Notes: generated by a model from the sequence alone, not told the origin. A stretch of 64,000 nucleotides of DNA from Methylobacterium aerolatum (GCF_022179085.1 NZ_BPQE01000001.1:53454-117453); one strand, 5' to 3'. Shown: positions 44,243-54,087, numbered from the stretch's first letter. A program made the numbers and translations.

Positions 44243-44489
44243 GGGAGTGTCCTTGCGGAGGCTCTCTACAGCGTGGTGTTTCGGGCGAGGCCCACGCAGG
44301 ACCTCTGGCGCCGGGTGGCGCCTCGGCCAGGAATATGTTGCGGGACGAGGCCCGGCACAAGGCCCGGCCGAGGTTCGGCGCGCGGTTTTCGACGCTCCGA
44401 GCATGTAAATTTGTTCATGTATTCCGGGATTAAACCCGAACCTTGCCCGGACGACCCGACTTTCACTGGTCGAAGGACTCACGGAATCC

Positions 44490-47057
44490 TTACAACTCCC
44501 GAAGGTATGGCGCCGGCTTCTGGCCGAGGATCCGCGCCGTGCCCGCGAGCCCAAGCAGCACCGCCAGCGCCACCGCCGCGCCCGCCGCGAGCAGCGCCCC
44601 CGAGAGATCGAGCCGGAACTCGAGGTGCATCACCTTGGCGACGATCACCCACCCCGCGAGGCTCCCGGCGAGGAGTCCGAAGACGGCGGTGGCGAGGCCC
44701 AGCGCCGCGTATTCGAGGGCGTAGGCCGTGAGCAGCCGGGAGCGGCTCGCGCCCAGCACCTTCAGCACCACGGCGTCGTAGAGCCGCGCCCGGTGGCCCG
44801 CCGCCACCGCCCCGCCGAGGACGAGGAGGCTCGCCAGGATCGCCACGCCGCTCGCGCCCCTGATCGCCAGGACGAGGCGCGAGACGAGGTCGCCCACCGC
44901 GTCGAGGGCGTCCTTCACCCGCACGGAGGTGACCGAGGGGAAATCCTTGGCGACGCCGCGCAGGATGCGGTTCTCGGTGGCGGCATCGGGTCCGCCCGGC
45001 AGGCTCAGGGTCGCGAGGTCCGAGTGGGGGGCGCCCTTGAAGGTGCCGGGCGAGAAGACCATCACGAAGTTGATGCCGAGGTTGCGCCACTCGACCTTGC
45101 GCAGGTTGAAGATCGTCGCGGTCACGTCGCGGCCCAGCACGTTGACGGTGACGGTGTCGCCGACCTTGAGGCCGAGCAGCTTGGCGAGGTCGGCCTCGAA
45201 GGAGACGAGGTGGCCGGCCCCCTCCCCCGCATCCCACCAGCGGCCGTCCACCACGCGGGTCCCCTCCGGCGCCGCCTCGGCGTAGGTTACGCCCCGGTCG
45301 CCGTCGAGGACCCAGGCGGCGTCCTCCGGCGGGCGGATCTGGCGCACGGGCACGCCGTTGAGCGCCACGATGCGCCCGCGCATCATCGGCACGTCCTCGA
45401 TCTTGGCCGCAGGGGCCTGCGCCCGCAGGGATTCCCGGAACCGGTCGGCGTCCCGGGAGGGGATGTCGAGGAAGAACAGGTTCGGGGCCTTGGCCGGCAG
45501 GGTCGCGCTGATGGTGCGGCGGACGTTGGCGTCGATCAGGCTCAGGGTCACGAGGAGCGTCACGCCGAGGCCCAGGGAGAGGACGATGGTCGGCGTGAGC
45601 GCACCCGGCCGGTGGAGGTTGGCGAGCGCCATCCGCGGCGCCGCCCGCGCCGGATGCGGCAGGCGCCTGGCCGCCGCCATGAGCCCGAGCGCCACGCCGT
45701 GCAGCAGGGCGAAGGCGATCCCCGCCGCCGCGATGAAGATCATCGCCACCCGCCGGTCGAAGGCGGTCGCCACCGAGAGGCCGACGAGGAGCGCCAGCGC
45801 GAGGGCCAGCGCGATCCGGTATCGCCGCCGGGGCGCCACCCGCGCGGGATCCACCGTATCGCGGAACAACCCGGAGACCGGCACGTCGTGGGCGCGCCCG
45901 AGGGGCGTGATCGCGAAGGCGAAGGCCGTGATCAGGCCGTAGGCGGCGGCGAGCGCCAGCTCCCCCGGCGCGAGGGAGGGGTTGAGCGGCAGGGGCAGGC
46001 TTTCGGAGAACAGCGCCTCCACGAGAAAGGGCAGGCTCGCCCCGACGGCGAGGCCGACCAGCGTGCCGAGTCCGGCGATCAGCATCACCTGCGTCAGGTA
46101 GAGGGCGACGACGGTGGAGCCCGGCGCGCCAATGCTCTTCAGGGTCGCGATGGAACCGCGCTTGCGCTCCACGAAGGCGTGGACGGCGTTCGCCACCCCG
46201 ACGCCGCCGACGATCAGCGCCGTGAGCCCGACGAGCGTCAGGAACTGCGTGAACCGCTCGATGCTCTGGGCGAAACGCGGGTCGGCGTTGGACCGGCTGC
46301 GGATCGACCATCCGGCCTCCGGCGAGGCTTGCGCGATCCGCGCCTCCACCGGCTCCAGGGCGGTGCCGGGGGGGAGCTGCACCCGGTAGCTCCAGCGGCT
46401 GAGGCTCCCGGGCTGGACGAGGCCGGTGCCGCGCAGGGCCTCCTGCGAGACGATCAGGCGCGGCCCGAAGCCGATGCCGCCCGCGATCTTGTCGGGTTCG
46501 GAGAGGATCGTGCCGCGCAGGGTGACCGGATGCCCGGCGAGCGTGATCCGGTCGCCGGGCTTGAGGTCGAGGCGGGTGAGGAGGGCGGGGTCCGCCAGCG
46601 CGCCGGGCACGCCGTCCGTCCCGGCGAGGAGGTCCGCGAGGGGGGCCTGCGGTTCGGTCACGAGGTCGCCCGCCGCCGGGTAGGTCGCGGGATCGACGGC
46701 CTTCAGTTCCACCAGCGCCGCGTCGCCGACGGGCGCCACCGCCATGGCCCGGAGCGACGCGACGACGTCGAGGCGCCCCTCCCGGGCGAGCACGGCCCGC
46801 TCCTCCGGCGTCGCCTCACGGTTGACGAGGCTGTAGCTGAGGTCGCCGCCGATGATCCGCCGCCCCTCCCGCCCGAGCCCGTCGGACAGGGAGCGCGACA
46901 CCGAGGCGATCCCGGCGATGGCCGCGACGCCGAGCGCGATGCAGGCGAGGAACACGCCGAAGCCGGAGAGCCCGCCGCGCAGCTCGCGCAGCGCGAGGCG
47001 CAGGACCAGCGGGTTGCGGCGGGGAGCCGGATCGGGCCGGGTCAGGGTGCCGTGCAT
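44490..47057 (-). CDS. ABC transporter permease, YbbP-like (FtsX domains)
   Basis: 855 aa inner-membrane permease with two FtsX-type domains: first block of four helices about 270-420, a large periplasmic region of about 300 residues, and the second block near the C-terminus. Start MHGTLTRPDPAPRRNPL, ATG 47057. It pairs with the ATP-binding protein 80 bp upstream and with tesA, a gene set conserved as tesA-ybbA-ybbP in E. coli, where its role is unclear (envelope lipid or lipoprotein handling is suspected). Full length for the family. Confidence 0.9.
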   Translation of the reverse strand: MHGTLTRPDPAPRRNPLVLRLALRELRGGLSGFGVFLACIALGVAAIAGIASVSRSLSDGLGREGRRIIGGDLSYSLVNREATPEERAVLAREGRLDVVASLRAMAVAPVGDAALVELKAVDPATYPAAGDLVTEPQAPLADLLAGTDGVPGALADPALLTRLDLKPGDRITLAGHPVTLRGTILSEPDKIAGGIGFGPRLIVSQEALRGTGLVQPGSLSRWSYRVQLPPGTALEPVEARIAQASPEAGWSIRSRSNADPRFAQSIERFTQFLTLVGLTALIVGGVGVANAVHAFVERKRGSIATLKSIGAPGSTVVALYLTQVMLIAGLGTLVGLAVGASLPFLVEALFSESLPLPLNPSLAPGELALAAAYGLITAFAFAITPLGRAHDVPVSGLFRDTVDPARVAPRRRYRIALALALALLVGLSVATAFDRRVAMIFIAAAGIAFALLHGVALGLMAAARRLPHPARAAPRMALANLHRPGALTPTIVLSLGLGVTLLVTLSLIDANVRRTISATLPAKAPNLFFLDIPSRDADRFRESLRAQAPAAKIEDVPMMRGRIVALNGVPVRQIRPPEDAAWVLDGDRGVTYAEAAPEGTRVVDGRWWDAGEGAGHLVSFEADLAKLLGLKVGDTVTVNVLGRDVTATIFNLRKVEWRNLGINFVMVFSPGTFKGAPHSDLATLSLPGGPDAATENRILRGVAKDFPSVTSVRVKDALDAVGDLVSRLVLAIRGASGVAILASLLVLGGAVAAGHRARLYDAVVLKVLGASRSRLLTAYALEYAALGLATAVFGLLAGSLAGWVIVAKVMHLEFRLDLSGALLAAGAAVALAVLLGLAGTARILGQKPAPYLREL

Positions 47058-47136
47058 AGGGTGCCGTGCATGATGTCTACCGTGTCCCTCATCGTGCACA
47101 TCCCCCTCGCCCGTGGAAGGGAGGGCGGATCAGCTC

Positions 47137-47838
47137 TCACGCCGCGACCGCCTCCTCGACCACGCCCGAGCGCAGCCGCACCGTCCGGTCGCACAGCCGG
47201 GCGAGGCCGTTGTCGTGGGTCACGAGGACGAGCGTCGCGCCCCGGTCGCGCTTGAGGCGGAACAGGAGGTCCACGATCTGGCGGCCGGTCGTCTCGTCGA
47301 GGTTGCCGGTGGGCTCGTCCGCCACCAGGATCGCCGGATCGGGGGCGACGGCGCGGGCGATGGCGACGCGCTGCTGCTCGCCGCCCGAGAGCTGGGCGGG
47401 ATAGTGGTGCAGCCGGTGCCCGAGGCCGACCGCCTCCAGCTCGGCCCGCGCGCGCGCGTGGGCGCCGGGCCGGTCGGCGAGTTCGAGCGGCAGGGCGACG
47501 TTCTCCAGCGCCGTCATGGTCGGGACGAGGTGGAAGGACTGGAACACGATGCCGATCCGCCGCCCCCGGAAGCGGGCGAGCGCGTCCTCGTCGAGGCCGA
47601 CGAGATCGGTCTCCTCAACCACGACACGCCCGGCATCGGGCCGCTCCAGCCCGGCCATCACCATCAGGAGCGTCGACTTGCCGGAGCCCGAGGGGCCGAC
47701 GAGGCCCACCGCCTCGCCGCGCGCCACCGCCAGCGAGATCCCGCGCAGGACGTGGACCCGCGCGGCGCCGCGCCCGAGGCTGAGATCGATGCCCTCCAGG
47801 CGGATCGCCGTCGCCGGGGACGCCTTGCCGTCGCTCAT
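47137..47838 (-). CDS. ABC transporter ATP-binding protein, YbbA-like (LolD family)
   Basis: 233 aa. Walker [12 protein letters not shown] (about 49-59), Q-loop [16 protein letters not shown], signature [14 protein letters not shown], Walker [14 protein letters not shown] and a His switch in LVTHD. MacB/LolD type, energising the FtsX-like permease encoded next. ATG 47838, divergent from the tesA gene with about 84 bp between the two starts. Confidence 0.93.
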   Translation of the reverse strand: MSDGKASPATAIRLEGIDLSLGRGAARVHVLRGISLAVARGEAVGLVGPSGSGKSTLLMVMAGLERPDAGRVVVEETDLVGLDEDALARFRGRRIGIVFQSFHLVPTMTALENVALPLELADRPGAHARARAELEAVGLGHRLHHYPAQLSGGEQQRVAIARAVAPDPAILVADEPTGNLDETTGRQIVDLLFRLKRDRGATLVLVTHDNGLARLCDRTVRLRSGVVEEAVAA

Positions 47839-47922
47839 GGTCTGTCCGATCTGTGGGCGATGAAGAACACGAGACGCACGGCTTCGCGCCGGTTGAACCT
47901 TCGCCGCGATATGGGTGATGCA

Positions 47923-48588
47923 ATGCGGCTGCGCCATGACAGGCGCCGCCGTTTCCCGTATCCCGCCGTGATTGCCGCACTCATGAGCCTGATCTTCTCC
48001 GCCGCCGCGGCGACCGCCGCGCCGCGCCCCGTCAGGCTCGTGGCCTTCGGCGACAGCCTCACCGCCGGCTTCCGCCTGCCAGCCGACGCCGCCTTCCCCG
48101 CCGTGCTGGAGCGGATGCTGAAGGCCAAGGGCCGGGACGTGACCATCGCCAATGCCGGCGTCTCCGGCGACACCACCACCGGTGGCCTCGACCGGCTGGA
48201 CTGGTCGGTGCCGGAGGGCACGGACGGAGTGATCATCGAACTCGGCGCCAACGACATGCTGCGCGGCACCGACCCGGCGGTGGCCCGGCGGAACCTTACC
48301 GCCATGCTCGACCGGATGAAGGCCCGGCACATCCCCGTCCTGCTCGCCGGGATGCAGGCGGCGCCCAATCTCGGGCCGGACTACCGGGCGAAGTTCGACG
48401 CGATCTATCCCGATCTCGCGAAACAGTACGGCGTGATCCTCTACCCGTTCTTCCTCGACGGGATCATCGGCGATGCCGGGCAGCACCTCGACGACGGGCT
48501 GCACCCGAACGTGAAGGGCGTCGAGACGATGGCGAGCCGCATGCTCCCCACGGTCGAGCGCTTCCTCGACACCCTCCCCGCCCGGTAG
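47923..48588 (+). CDS. tesA: SGNH arylesterase/lysophospholipase TesA-like
   Basis: About 221 aa exported esterase/thioesterase. Signal peptide (PAVIAALMSLIFSAAAATAA), then the SGNH blocks: VAFGDSLTAGF (Ser nucleophile), ANAGVSGDTT (Gly), ELGANDML (Asn), and DGLHPNVKG (Asp and His). Start uncertain: ATG 47911 and 47860 are in frame, but 47923 has GGGTGATG in front and gives the usual n-region. Divergent from the YbbA-like gene, the same neighbourhood as in E. coli. Confidence 0.9.
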   Translation: MRLRHDRRRRFPYPAVIAALMSLIFSAAAATAAPRPVRLVAFGDSLTAGFRLPADAAFPAVLERMLKAKGRDVTIANAGVSGDTTTGGLDRLDWSVPEGTDGVIIELGANDMLRGTDPAVARRNLTAMLDRMKARHIPVLLAGMQAAPNLGPDYRAKFDAIYPDLAKQYGVILYPFFLDGIIGDAGQHLDDGLHPNVKGVETMASRMLPTVERFLDTLPAR

Positions 48589-48593
48589 AATCC

Positions 48594-48696
48594 GGGATCC
48601 CAAAGGACTCGGTCCTTTGGCGGGTGCAGGGCGGAGCCCTGCGCGACCCCAGGGGCCTTGCCCCTGGACCCCACCAAAGGACTTGTCCTTTGGAAA
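48594..48696. repeat. nested-hairpin dispersed repeat, family A, copy 3
   Basis: CCCAAAGGACTCGGTCCTTTGG, GCAGGGCGGAGCCCTGC, CCCCAGGGGCCTTGCCCCTGG and CAAAGGACTTGTCCTTTGG-type hairpins in the same order as the copy at 37959. Lies between tesA and thpR and may end the tesA transcript. Confidence 0.88.
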
Positions 48697-48717
48697 CGCT
48701 GAGTCGACCGTGAGACG

Positions 48718-49257
48718 ATGCCGCGCCTGTTCACCGCCCTCGCCGTGCCGCCGGAGATCGCCGCCGGGCTCGCGCCCTTCCAGGGCGGGCTGCCCGGCGC
48801 CCGATGGATCGAGCGGGAGGATTTCCACCTGACCCTGCGCTTCCTGGGCGACGTCGAGCGCACGGTCGCCGAGGATTTCCTCGACCTGCTCGGCGAGATC
48901 CGTCCGCGGGGGCCGCTCGGCGTCACGCTGGAGGGCTTGAGCGTCTTCGGCGGGGGCAAGCCGCGGGCGATCCTGGCCGCGGCCGACCCCTCCCCCGATC
49001 TCCTCGACCTCCAGGCCGAACAGGAGCGCCTCGCCCGGCGGGCGGGGCTCGCGCCGGAGTCCCGCCGCTTCACGCCCCACGTCACCCTCGCCCGGCTCCG
49101 CCGGGAGGCGAGCCCCGAGGCGGTGGCGATGTACCTGTCTCAAGCGCCCGTCTTCACGCCGCTGACCTTCACCACCGACCGGGTGACGGTGTACTCGGCC
49201 CGCGAATCGACCGGCGGCGGCCCCTACGTCGCGGAGGCCGAGATCCCCTTCGCCTGA
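48718..49257 (+). CDS. thpR: RNA 2',3'-cyclic phosphodiesterase
   Basis: 179 aa 2H phosphoesterase of the LigT/ThpR family. Two HxT motifs: FHLTLRF (His near residue 37) and FTPHVTLAR (about 120). It opens 2',3'-cyclic phosphates to 2'-phosphates in RNA. ATG 48718 directly begins RLFTALAVPPEI, the normal N-terminus. Alone in its orientation. Confidence 0.92.
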   Translation: MPRLFTALAVPPEIAAGLAPFQGGLPGARWIEREDFHLTLRFLGDVERTVAEDFLDLLGEIRPRGPLGVTLEGLSVFGGGKPRAILAAADPSPDLLDLQAEQERLARRAGLAPESRRFTPHVTLARLRREASPEAVAMYLSQAPVFTPLTFTTDRVTVYSARESTGGGPYVAEAEIPFA

Positions 49258-49264
49258 CGGGACC

Positions 49265-50725
49265 TCAGCCGGCCTTCAGGAAGGTCTCCATGGTGGCGCC
49301 GAGGCCGCCCGAATGCGCGGCGAGGCGCTCGGAGATCTCCCGGACGGTCTCGGCCAGGGCGCCCGTCGCCCCGGCGGCGGAGGACACCCCGGCGATGTTG
49401 ACCGTCATCTCCTGCGTCGAGGCCGCCTGCTCCTCGACCGCCCCGGCGATGGCCAGGGTGAGCTGGGACAACTCGGCCACGGCCGAGGTGATCGTGCCGA
49501 TGGCCGAGACCGCCTCGCCCGTGGCGTTCTGGATGGCGTGGATCTGCTGGGTGATGTCGTCGGTCGCCCGCGCGGTCTGGCCCGCGAGCTCCTTGACCTC
49601 GGCCGCGACCACCGCGAACCCCCGTCCCGCCTCCCCGGCCCGCGCCGCCTCGATGGTGGCGTTGAGGGCGAGGAGGTTGGTCTGGTCGGCGATCGACTTG
49701 ATCATCGCCACGACGGAATCGACTTGGCCGGTCTTCTGCGCCAGCGCCCGGACGGTCATGTCCGTGGTGCCGGCTTGGTCGGCGATCTCGGTCGCGCGCT
49801 CGGAGACCCGGCCGACCTGGCCGGAGATCTCCTTGATGGTGCTCGCCATCTCCTCCGATCCGGCGGCAACCGAGGACGCGCGCCCGCTCGCCTCGTCGGC
49901 GGACCGGTTCAGGCCCTCGGCGGAGCGGCGCATCTCCTCGATGGCGTTGCCCAGCGCCTCGGCGATCTTCGACACCTCCGCCGCCATGGCGACCTGCGCC
50001 GTCACGACCTTCCAGGTCAGCATCGGGCCGATGTAGTTGCCCGTCGGATCCTTGATCGCCGAAACCTGGAGATCGAGGGTCTCGGGCCCGACCCTGATCT
50101 TCGTCCGGTGGGGCAGGCGGCTCTCGTCGGCCAGCATCGAGCGCTGGTGATGCGGGTTCTTGTGGAAGATGTCGAAGGACTGGCCGAGCATGTCCGCGAC
50201 CTTGATCGGCAGGTGATGCTCGATCGTCCCCAAAGTCGTGGTCGAGGTCCTGTTGAGGTAGTTGATCCGGAACTCGTTCTTCGGATCGGCCGTCATCACC
50301 GCGACGGGCATGTCGTCGATCATGGTGAGGAGGCGGCTGACCTCGTTCTTCTTGGTGGTGATGTCGGCGGCGAACTTGACCACCTTCACCGGTTGGCCGC
50401 CGGGCCCCACGACCGGGTTGTAGGTCGCCTCCAGCCAGACGTGGCGCTTGTGCTTGTCCAGACGCATGAACTCGCCGGAGACGAACCGCCCCTCCCGCAG
50501 CGTCGTCCAGAACTCCTCGTAGGCGGCATCGCGCGCGGTCTGCTCCTCGACGAAGATGCGATGGTGGCGGCCCCGGATCTCGGCGAGATCGTAGCCGATC
50601 ACCCTCAGGAAATTCTCGTTCGCCGTCAGGATCGTCCCGTCCATGTCGAACTCGATGATGGCGAGCGACCGGTGAAGCGCCTCGATCATCGACTGCGCTT
50701 CGCTGTATTTCGGCCGCCCAAACAT
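49265..50725 (-). CDS. soluble methyl-accepting chemotaxis protein with two PAS domains
   Basis: 486 aa cytoplasmic chemoreceptor without membrane helices. PAS-1 about 10-125 ([45 protein letters not shown] is Aer-like), PAS-2 about 130-255 ([16 protein letters not shown]), then a methyl-accepting domain from about 265. The hairpin tip is [18 protein letters not shown] and the downstream helix ends at the C-terminus without a CheR pentapeptide. Likely energy or redox sensing, but cofactor residues are not evident. ATG 50725 after AGGGGGTCAGGACG. Confidence 0.93.
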   Translation of the reverse strand: MFGRPKYSEAQSMIEALHRSLAIIEFDMDGTILTANENFLRVIGYDLAEIRGRHHRIFVEEQTARDAAYEEFWTTLREGRFVSGEFMRLDKHKRHVWLEATYNPVVGPGGQPVKVVKFAADITTKKNEVSRLLTMIDDMPVAVMTADPKNEFRINYLNRTSTTTLGTIEHHLPIKVADMLGQSFDIFHKNPHHQRSMLADESRLPHRTKIRVGPETLDLQVSAIKDPTGNYIGPMLTWKVVTAQVAMAAEVSKIAEALGNAIEEMRRSAEGLNRSADEASGRASSVAAGSEEMASTIKEISGQVGRVSERATEIADQAGTTDMTVRALAQKTGQVDSVVAMIKSIADQTNLLALNATIEAARAGEAGRGFAVVAAEVKELAGQTARATDDITQQIHAIQNATGEAVSAIGTITSAVAELSQLTLAIAGAVEEQAASTQEMTVNIAGVSSAAGATGALAETVREISERLAAHSGGLGATMETFLKAG

Positions 50726-51057
50726 CGTCCTGACCCCCTCGGCATTTACAGCCTGTTGGTCGCACAAACGTTTTAGCGAACCATGACTCCATAGGGTGAG
50801 GCCGGCGCGATCGGTGACGTGAATTCAATCAATCTCCGCCCGCAGGGCCGAGCGCCGTCCCGGCCCGGCGCGGATCCTCCGTCGGCCCGCCCGAATCGTG
50901 CGGCATCGCACAATCCACAGGCCGGGTACGGCCGGATTGATGCAGCGCACGCAGATCCGGTCTGATGCCGCCGCGCTAACGGTTTGGCGAGGCTCGGCGC
51001 ATATTGCTGCGACGCAATACGCCGGATCGTTCTATCCGGCCGCTCCGGAACCGACCC
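50726..51057. other. 332-bp intergenic region upstream of the chemoreceptor
   Basis: Divergent region between the chemoreceptor (minus) and a 51-aa frame (plus). Holds an imperfect dyad (GGATCGTTCTATCC near 51024). No gene or RNA recognised. Confidence 0.4.
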
Positions 51058-51213
51058 ATGACCATGCTCGCCCAGGCCCTCGTGCGTGAGATCTCCACCA
51101 CGGCCCCGCGCCTCGTGACCCGCCTCGGCCGGGCGCTCAGCCGCTGCGGCGCCGCCCAGTACGCCGAGCAGCGCGCGCAGATCGAGCGCACCGGCTTCGG
51201 CGGGATGCTCTGA
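51058..51213 (+). CDS. small basic hypothetical protein (51 aa)
   Basis: MTMLAQALVREISTTAPRLV... ends QIERTGFGGML. Amphipathic helical, basic, one Cys; general character like DUF1127 short proteins but without its RxRR motif. Weak ribosome site (CCGGAACC). Kept because composition is protein-like and it is bounded by otherwise non-coding DNA; uncertain. Confidence 0.5.
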   Translation: MTMLAQALVREISTTAPRLVTRLGRALSRCGAAQYAEQRAQIERTGFGGML

Positions 51214-51352
51214 GGCCGGCGACCGGTCGCCGGCCGCGGCGGGACGACCCCGCCGCGACGTAGTTTCGTCGCTTTCCCCCCCCATCAGATCGTCTCCGGC
51301 CGCGCGGTGAACGGCGAAGGCCGACGGCCGGAACGGCGGGAAGACGACATCC

Positions 51353-52156
51353 ATGGCGGCAGAGCTGACGACAACCGCGCGGGGCGGCAACCCGTACAGC
51401 CCGCTCGAATCCTACCTCCACGTCGTCCACGCGCTGATGCTGCGCGACATGCGCACCCGCTTCGGCGGCACGCTGTGGGGCTACGCCGTCGTGGTCCTGT
51501 GGCCCTGCATTCACATCTTCGCGCTCATCGGCATCTACACGTTCCAGCACATCCCCGCCCCGGTGGGAACGAGTTCGGCCCTGTTCTTCGCCACGGGCGC
51601 CGTGCCGGTGCTGATCTTCCAGTACATCTCGCGGGAGGTGATGAAGGCGGTCCTGGTGAACCGCCCCCTCACCTATTACCCCCAGGTCAAGCTGTTCGAC
51701 CTGATCCTGGCCCGGGTGCTCGTGGAGATCGTGACGGGATTCATCGGCCTCCTGCTCATCGTCTCCGTGCTGGTCGCCCTCGGCATCGATCCGCGGCCCA
51801 CGGACAGCTTCGTGGCGGTGACGGGCTATCTGGCGGCGATCCTGCTGGGCATCGGGGTCGGCGTGGTCAACGTGGCCATCGTGGGCTTCTTTCCCGGCTG
51901 GCTCATCGGCTACGCCCTGTTCAACATCGTGATGTACGTGGCCAGCGGCATCATCTTCATGCCGAGCTTCCTGCCGGAGAAGATCTACGTCTGGATGAAG
52001 TACAATCCGGCGCTGCAGCTCACCGAGTGGGTGCGGTCGGCCTACTACCCCTCGGTGGGGCTCCGGGTGGACTACCTCTACGTCGTCATGTTCGCCCTCA
52101 CGAGCCTGTCGGTCGGCTTGCTGCTGGTGAAGCACGTCGTCAGCAAGCGGACCTGA
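51353..52156 (+). CDS. ABC-2 type polysaccharide export permease (KpsM-like)
   Basis: 267 aa with six membrane helices. N-terminal MLRDMRTRFGGTLWGYAVVVLWPCIHI and the YISREVMKAVLVNRPLTYYPQVK loop are typical of KpsM/CtrC-type capsule exporters; the C-terminus (SVGLLLVKHVVSKRT) is also of that type. Such permeases need a KpsT ATPase and an outer-membrane export pair, none of which lies next to it. It might work with the glycan operon at 5673-10543 or a distant ATPase. ATG 51353. Confidence 0.88.
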   Translation: MAAELTTTARGGNPYSPLESYLHVVHALMLRDMRTRFGGTLWGYAVVVLWPCIHIFALIGIYTFQHIPAPVGTSSALFFATGAVPVLIFQYISREVMKAVLVNRPLTYYPQVKLFDLILARVLVEIVTGFIGLLLIVSVLVALGIDPRPTDSFVAVTGYLAAILLGIGVGVVNVAIVGFFPGWLIGYALFNIVMYVASGIIFMPSFLPEKIYVWMKYNPALQLTEWVRSAYYPSVGLRVDYLYVVMFALTSLSVGLLLVKHVVSKRT

Positions 52157-52287
52157 CGAGGCCGGGCGGAACGGAACGCCCCGGCTGCCGTTGGCGGCGG
52201 GGGCGAGGAGGGTCGGCCATCCCCGCGGCTCGCCCGTCCTGAGACCCGCCCTCCGGCCCGTCTGCCGACCCGTCCGGGAACCATCGA

Positions 52288-52668
52288 GTGCGCGAGACCG
52301 TCCCGCTCCACACCCTGCTGATCGCGGCCCTGCGCGACGGCTCGGGCCATGTCGGCCGGATGCTGACGCTCGCGCGGATGGAGACGGATGCGAATCTCCG
52401 CGCCTGGATCCGCCTCGCCGCGATTCTCGGGGCGATCCCCGTCCTGGCGATCGTCACCTTCTTCCTGGGCCTCGATGCCCTGGTGAAGATGATCGCCGCG
52501 CTGACGGGCGCCCCCCTGGTCTCGGCCTTCGTCGTGGCCCTGCCCTTCATCGCGGTGGCGGTGACGCTCGCGGTCCTGGGCCTCCGGCGCCTCGCGCTCT
52601 CGAACCTGGAGCCGTGGCGCAGCTGGGCCCGGACCGGCCGCCCCGGCGGTTCGCCGCCCGCGCCGTAG
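52288..52668 (+). CDS. DUF1469/YqjE-like (holin superfamily III) membrane protein
   Basis: 126 aa with two membrane helices (about 42-64 and 80-103) after an N-terminal helix LHTLLIAALRDGSGHVGRMLTLARMETDAN. Matches the phage-holin-superfamily/YqjE pattern, common chromosomal proteins not linked to phages. GTG 52288; function unknown. Confidence 0.75.
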   Translation: MRETVPLHTLLIAALRDGSGHVGRMLTLARMETDANLRAWIRLAAILGAIPVLAIVTFFLGLDALVKMIAALTGAPLVSAFVVALPFIAVAVTLAVLGLRRLALSNLEPWRSWARTGRPGGSPPAP

Positions 52669-52688
52669 GGATCGGCAGGGCTTGCGCG

Positions 52689-52910
52689 TCAGGCGGCCGG
52701 ATCGTCCCGGCCGCCGCGGGGCACGACATGCAGGAAGCTGCGGTCGCCGGTGGCGGCTTCCGCCACGTGCTCGATGGCATCGAGCAGGTCGCCCACCGGC
52801 CGGGGGGCACAGGGCCGGAAGCGGGCGATTCCGGCGACCCGGCGCGGTGCCATACGGCCGGCGGCCAGTTGCGCCTCGCTCAGCGCATCGAATGTCCTGC
52901 GTCGCGGCAT
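52689..52910 (-). CDS. small hypothetical protein (73 aa)
   Basis: PRRRTFDALSEAQLAAGRMAPRRVAGIARF then a segment with ATGDRSFLHVVPRGGRDDPAA. Ribosome site GGAAGGAG lies upstream of ATG 52910. Soluble, Arg-rich; no family recognised. Convergent with the DUF1469 gene with 20 bp between. Confidence 0.6.
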   Translation of the reverse strand: MPRRRTFDALSEAQLAAGRMAPRRVAGIARFRPCAPRPVGDLLDAIEHVAEAATGDRSFLHVVPRGGRDDPAA

Positions 52911-53013
52911 GGCCCCGGCTCCTTCCCCGGCAGGGTGGGCAGACAGGGTTGACGAAAGGTTAACGCAACTTGCCCGTTCCCCGCGCGTCGTCCCGCCGGG
53001 GCTGTGGGCACGG

Positions 53014-53065
53014 CCTGCCGGGGGCTTGGAAAGAGCCTGCCGGGGGCTTGGAAAGAGCCTGCCGG
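53014..53065. repeat. 22-bp direct tandem repeat (about 2.4 copies)
   Basis: Two exact 22-bp units (53014-53035 and 53036-53057), each starting CCTGCCGGGGGCTTGG, plus a partial third. Located just upstream of the SDR start at 53089, inside its leader region. May vary in copy number by slippage. Confidence 0.85.
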
Positions 53066-53088
53066 AAGCGGGAACCGGACGGGGGACG

Positions 53089-53817
53089 ATGGGCAAGACG
53101 GTGGTGATCGGGGCGTCCGGCGGGATCGGCCGCGCCCTCGTGGCGCGGCTCTGCGAGGGGCGGGCGGACGACCCGGCGGCCGGGCCCGTCGTCGCGCTGT
53201 CGCGCGGCCCATGCCCCCTCCCCGCCCCCGCGACGGGCGGGCGGATCGACCTGACGGACGAGGCCACGATCCGCGAGGCCGCCGCCCGGGTGGCCGGGGA
53301 CGGGATCCCCGTCGCCCGGGTCATCGTGGCGAGCGGCGTGCTGCACGGGCCGGGAATCACCCCGGAGAAGGCTTTGAAGGCCCTGGATCCCGATGCCCTC
53401 GCCTTCCTGTTCGCGGTGAATGCGACCGGCCCGGCCCTCGTCGCCAAGCACTTCGTGCCGCTCCTCCCCCGGACGGGACGATGCGTCTTCGCCGCCCTCT
53501 CCGCCCGGGTGGGCTCGATCGGCGACAACCGGCTCGGCGGCTGGTACGGCTACCGGGCCTCGAAGGCCGCGTTGAACCAGATCCTCCGCACCCTGGCGAT
53601 CGAGGTGGCGCGGACGCGGCCGGAGGCCGTCGTGGCGGGGCTCCACCCCGGGACGGTGACCACGGACCTCTCCGGCCCCTTCCATCCCGATCCGGACCAG
53701 CCGGGCGTCTTCACCCCCGCCGAGGCGGCGGCGAACCTCCTCGCGGTGCTCGACGGCCTGACGCCGGCCGAGACGGGCCAAGTCATCGCCTGGGACGGCC
53801 GCCCCGTCCCACCCTGA
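53089..53817 (+). CDS. short-chain dehydrogenase/reductase
   Basis: 242 aa. NAD(P)-binding VIGASGGIGRALV (about 5-17), the Ser in FAALSARVGS (about 145) and the YGYRASKAALNQ catalytic Tyr/Lys (about 160). C-terminal HPGTVTTDLSGPF. Resembles cytoplasmic SDRs of the csgA/C-factor group. ATG 53089. No substrate can be named. Confidence 0.88.
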   Translation: MGKTVVIGASGGIGRALVARLCEGRADDPAAGPVVALSRGPCPLPAPATGGRIDLTDEATIREAAARVAGDGIPVARVIVASGVLHGPGITPEKALKALDPDALAFLFAVNATGPALVAKHFVPLLPRTGRCVFAALSARVGSIGDNRLGGWYGYRASKAALNQILRTLAIEVARTRPEAVVAGLHPGTVTTDLSGPFHPDPDQPGVFTPAEAAANLLAVLDGLTPAETGQVIAWDGRPVPP

Positions 53818-53892
53818 CGCGCGATCCCTCCGTTCACCCCGCAGAACGAGGCTTGCCAGACCGAAGTGGCCCGTCTAGGACACCACCACCCT

Positions 53893-53967
<75 letters not shown>

Positions 53968-54087
53968 AAGGCTCAAGATTCTCAGTCGGCCGTTGATTCT
54001 CCGGCTGTTTTCGGACCCGCCCGGGCCGACCACTCCGTCCAGGTCCACTCGGGAGGTCCACTCGTCTGGACGGCAGGGATTCCTGCC

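Noticed and set aside
44243-44489. ybhL leader RNA upstream of the Bax-inhibitor-1 gene
   Set aside because: The gene family fits, but I could not match the leader motif with confidence from memory; a covariance search would decide.
52288-52668. Prophage holin
   Set aside because: The DUF1469/YqjE type is a common chromosomal family and no other phage genes are nearby.
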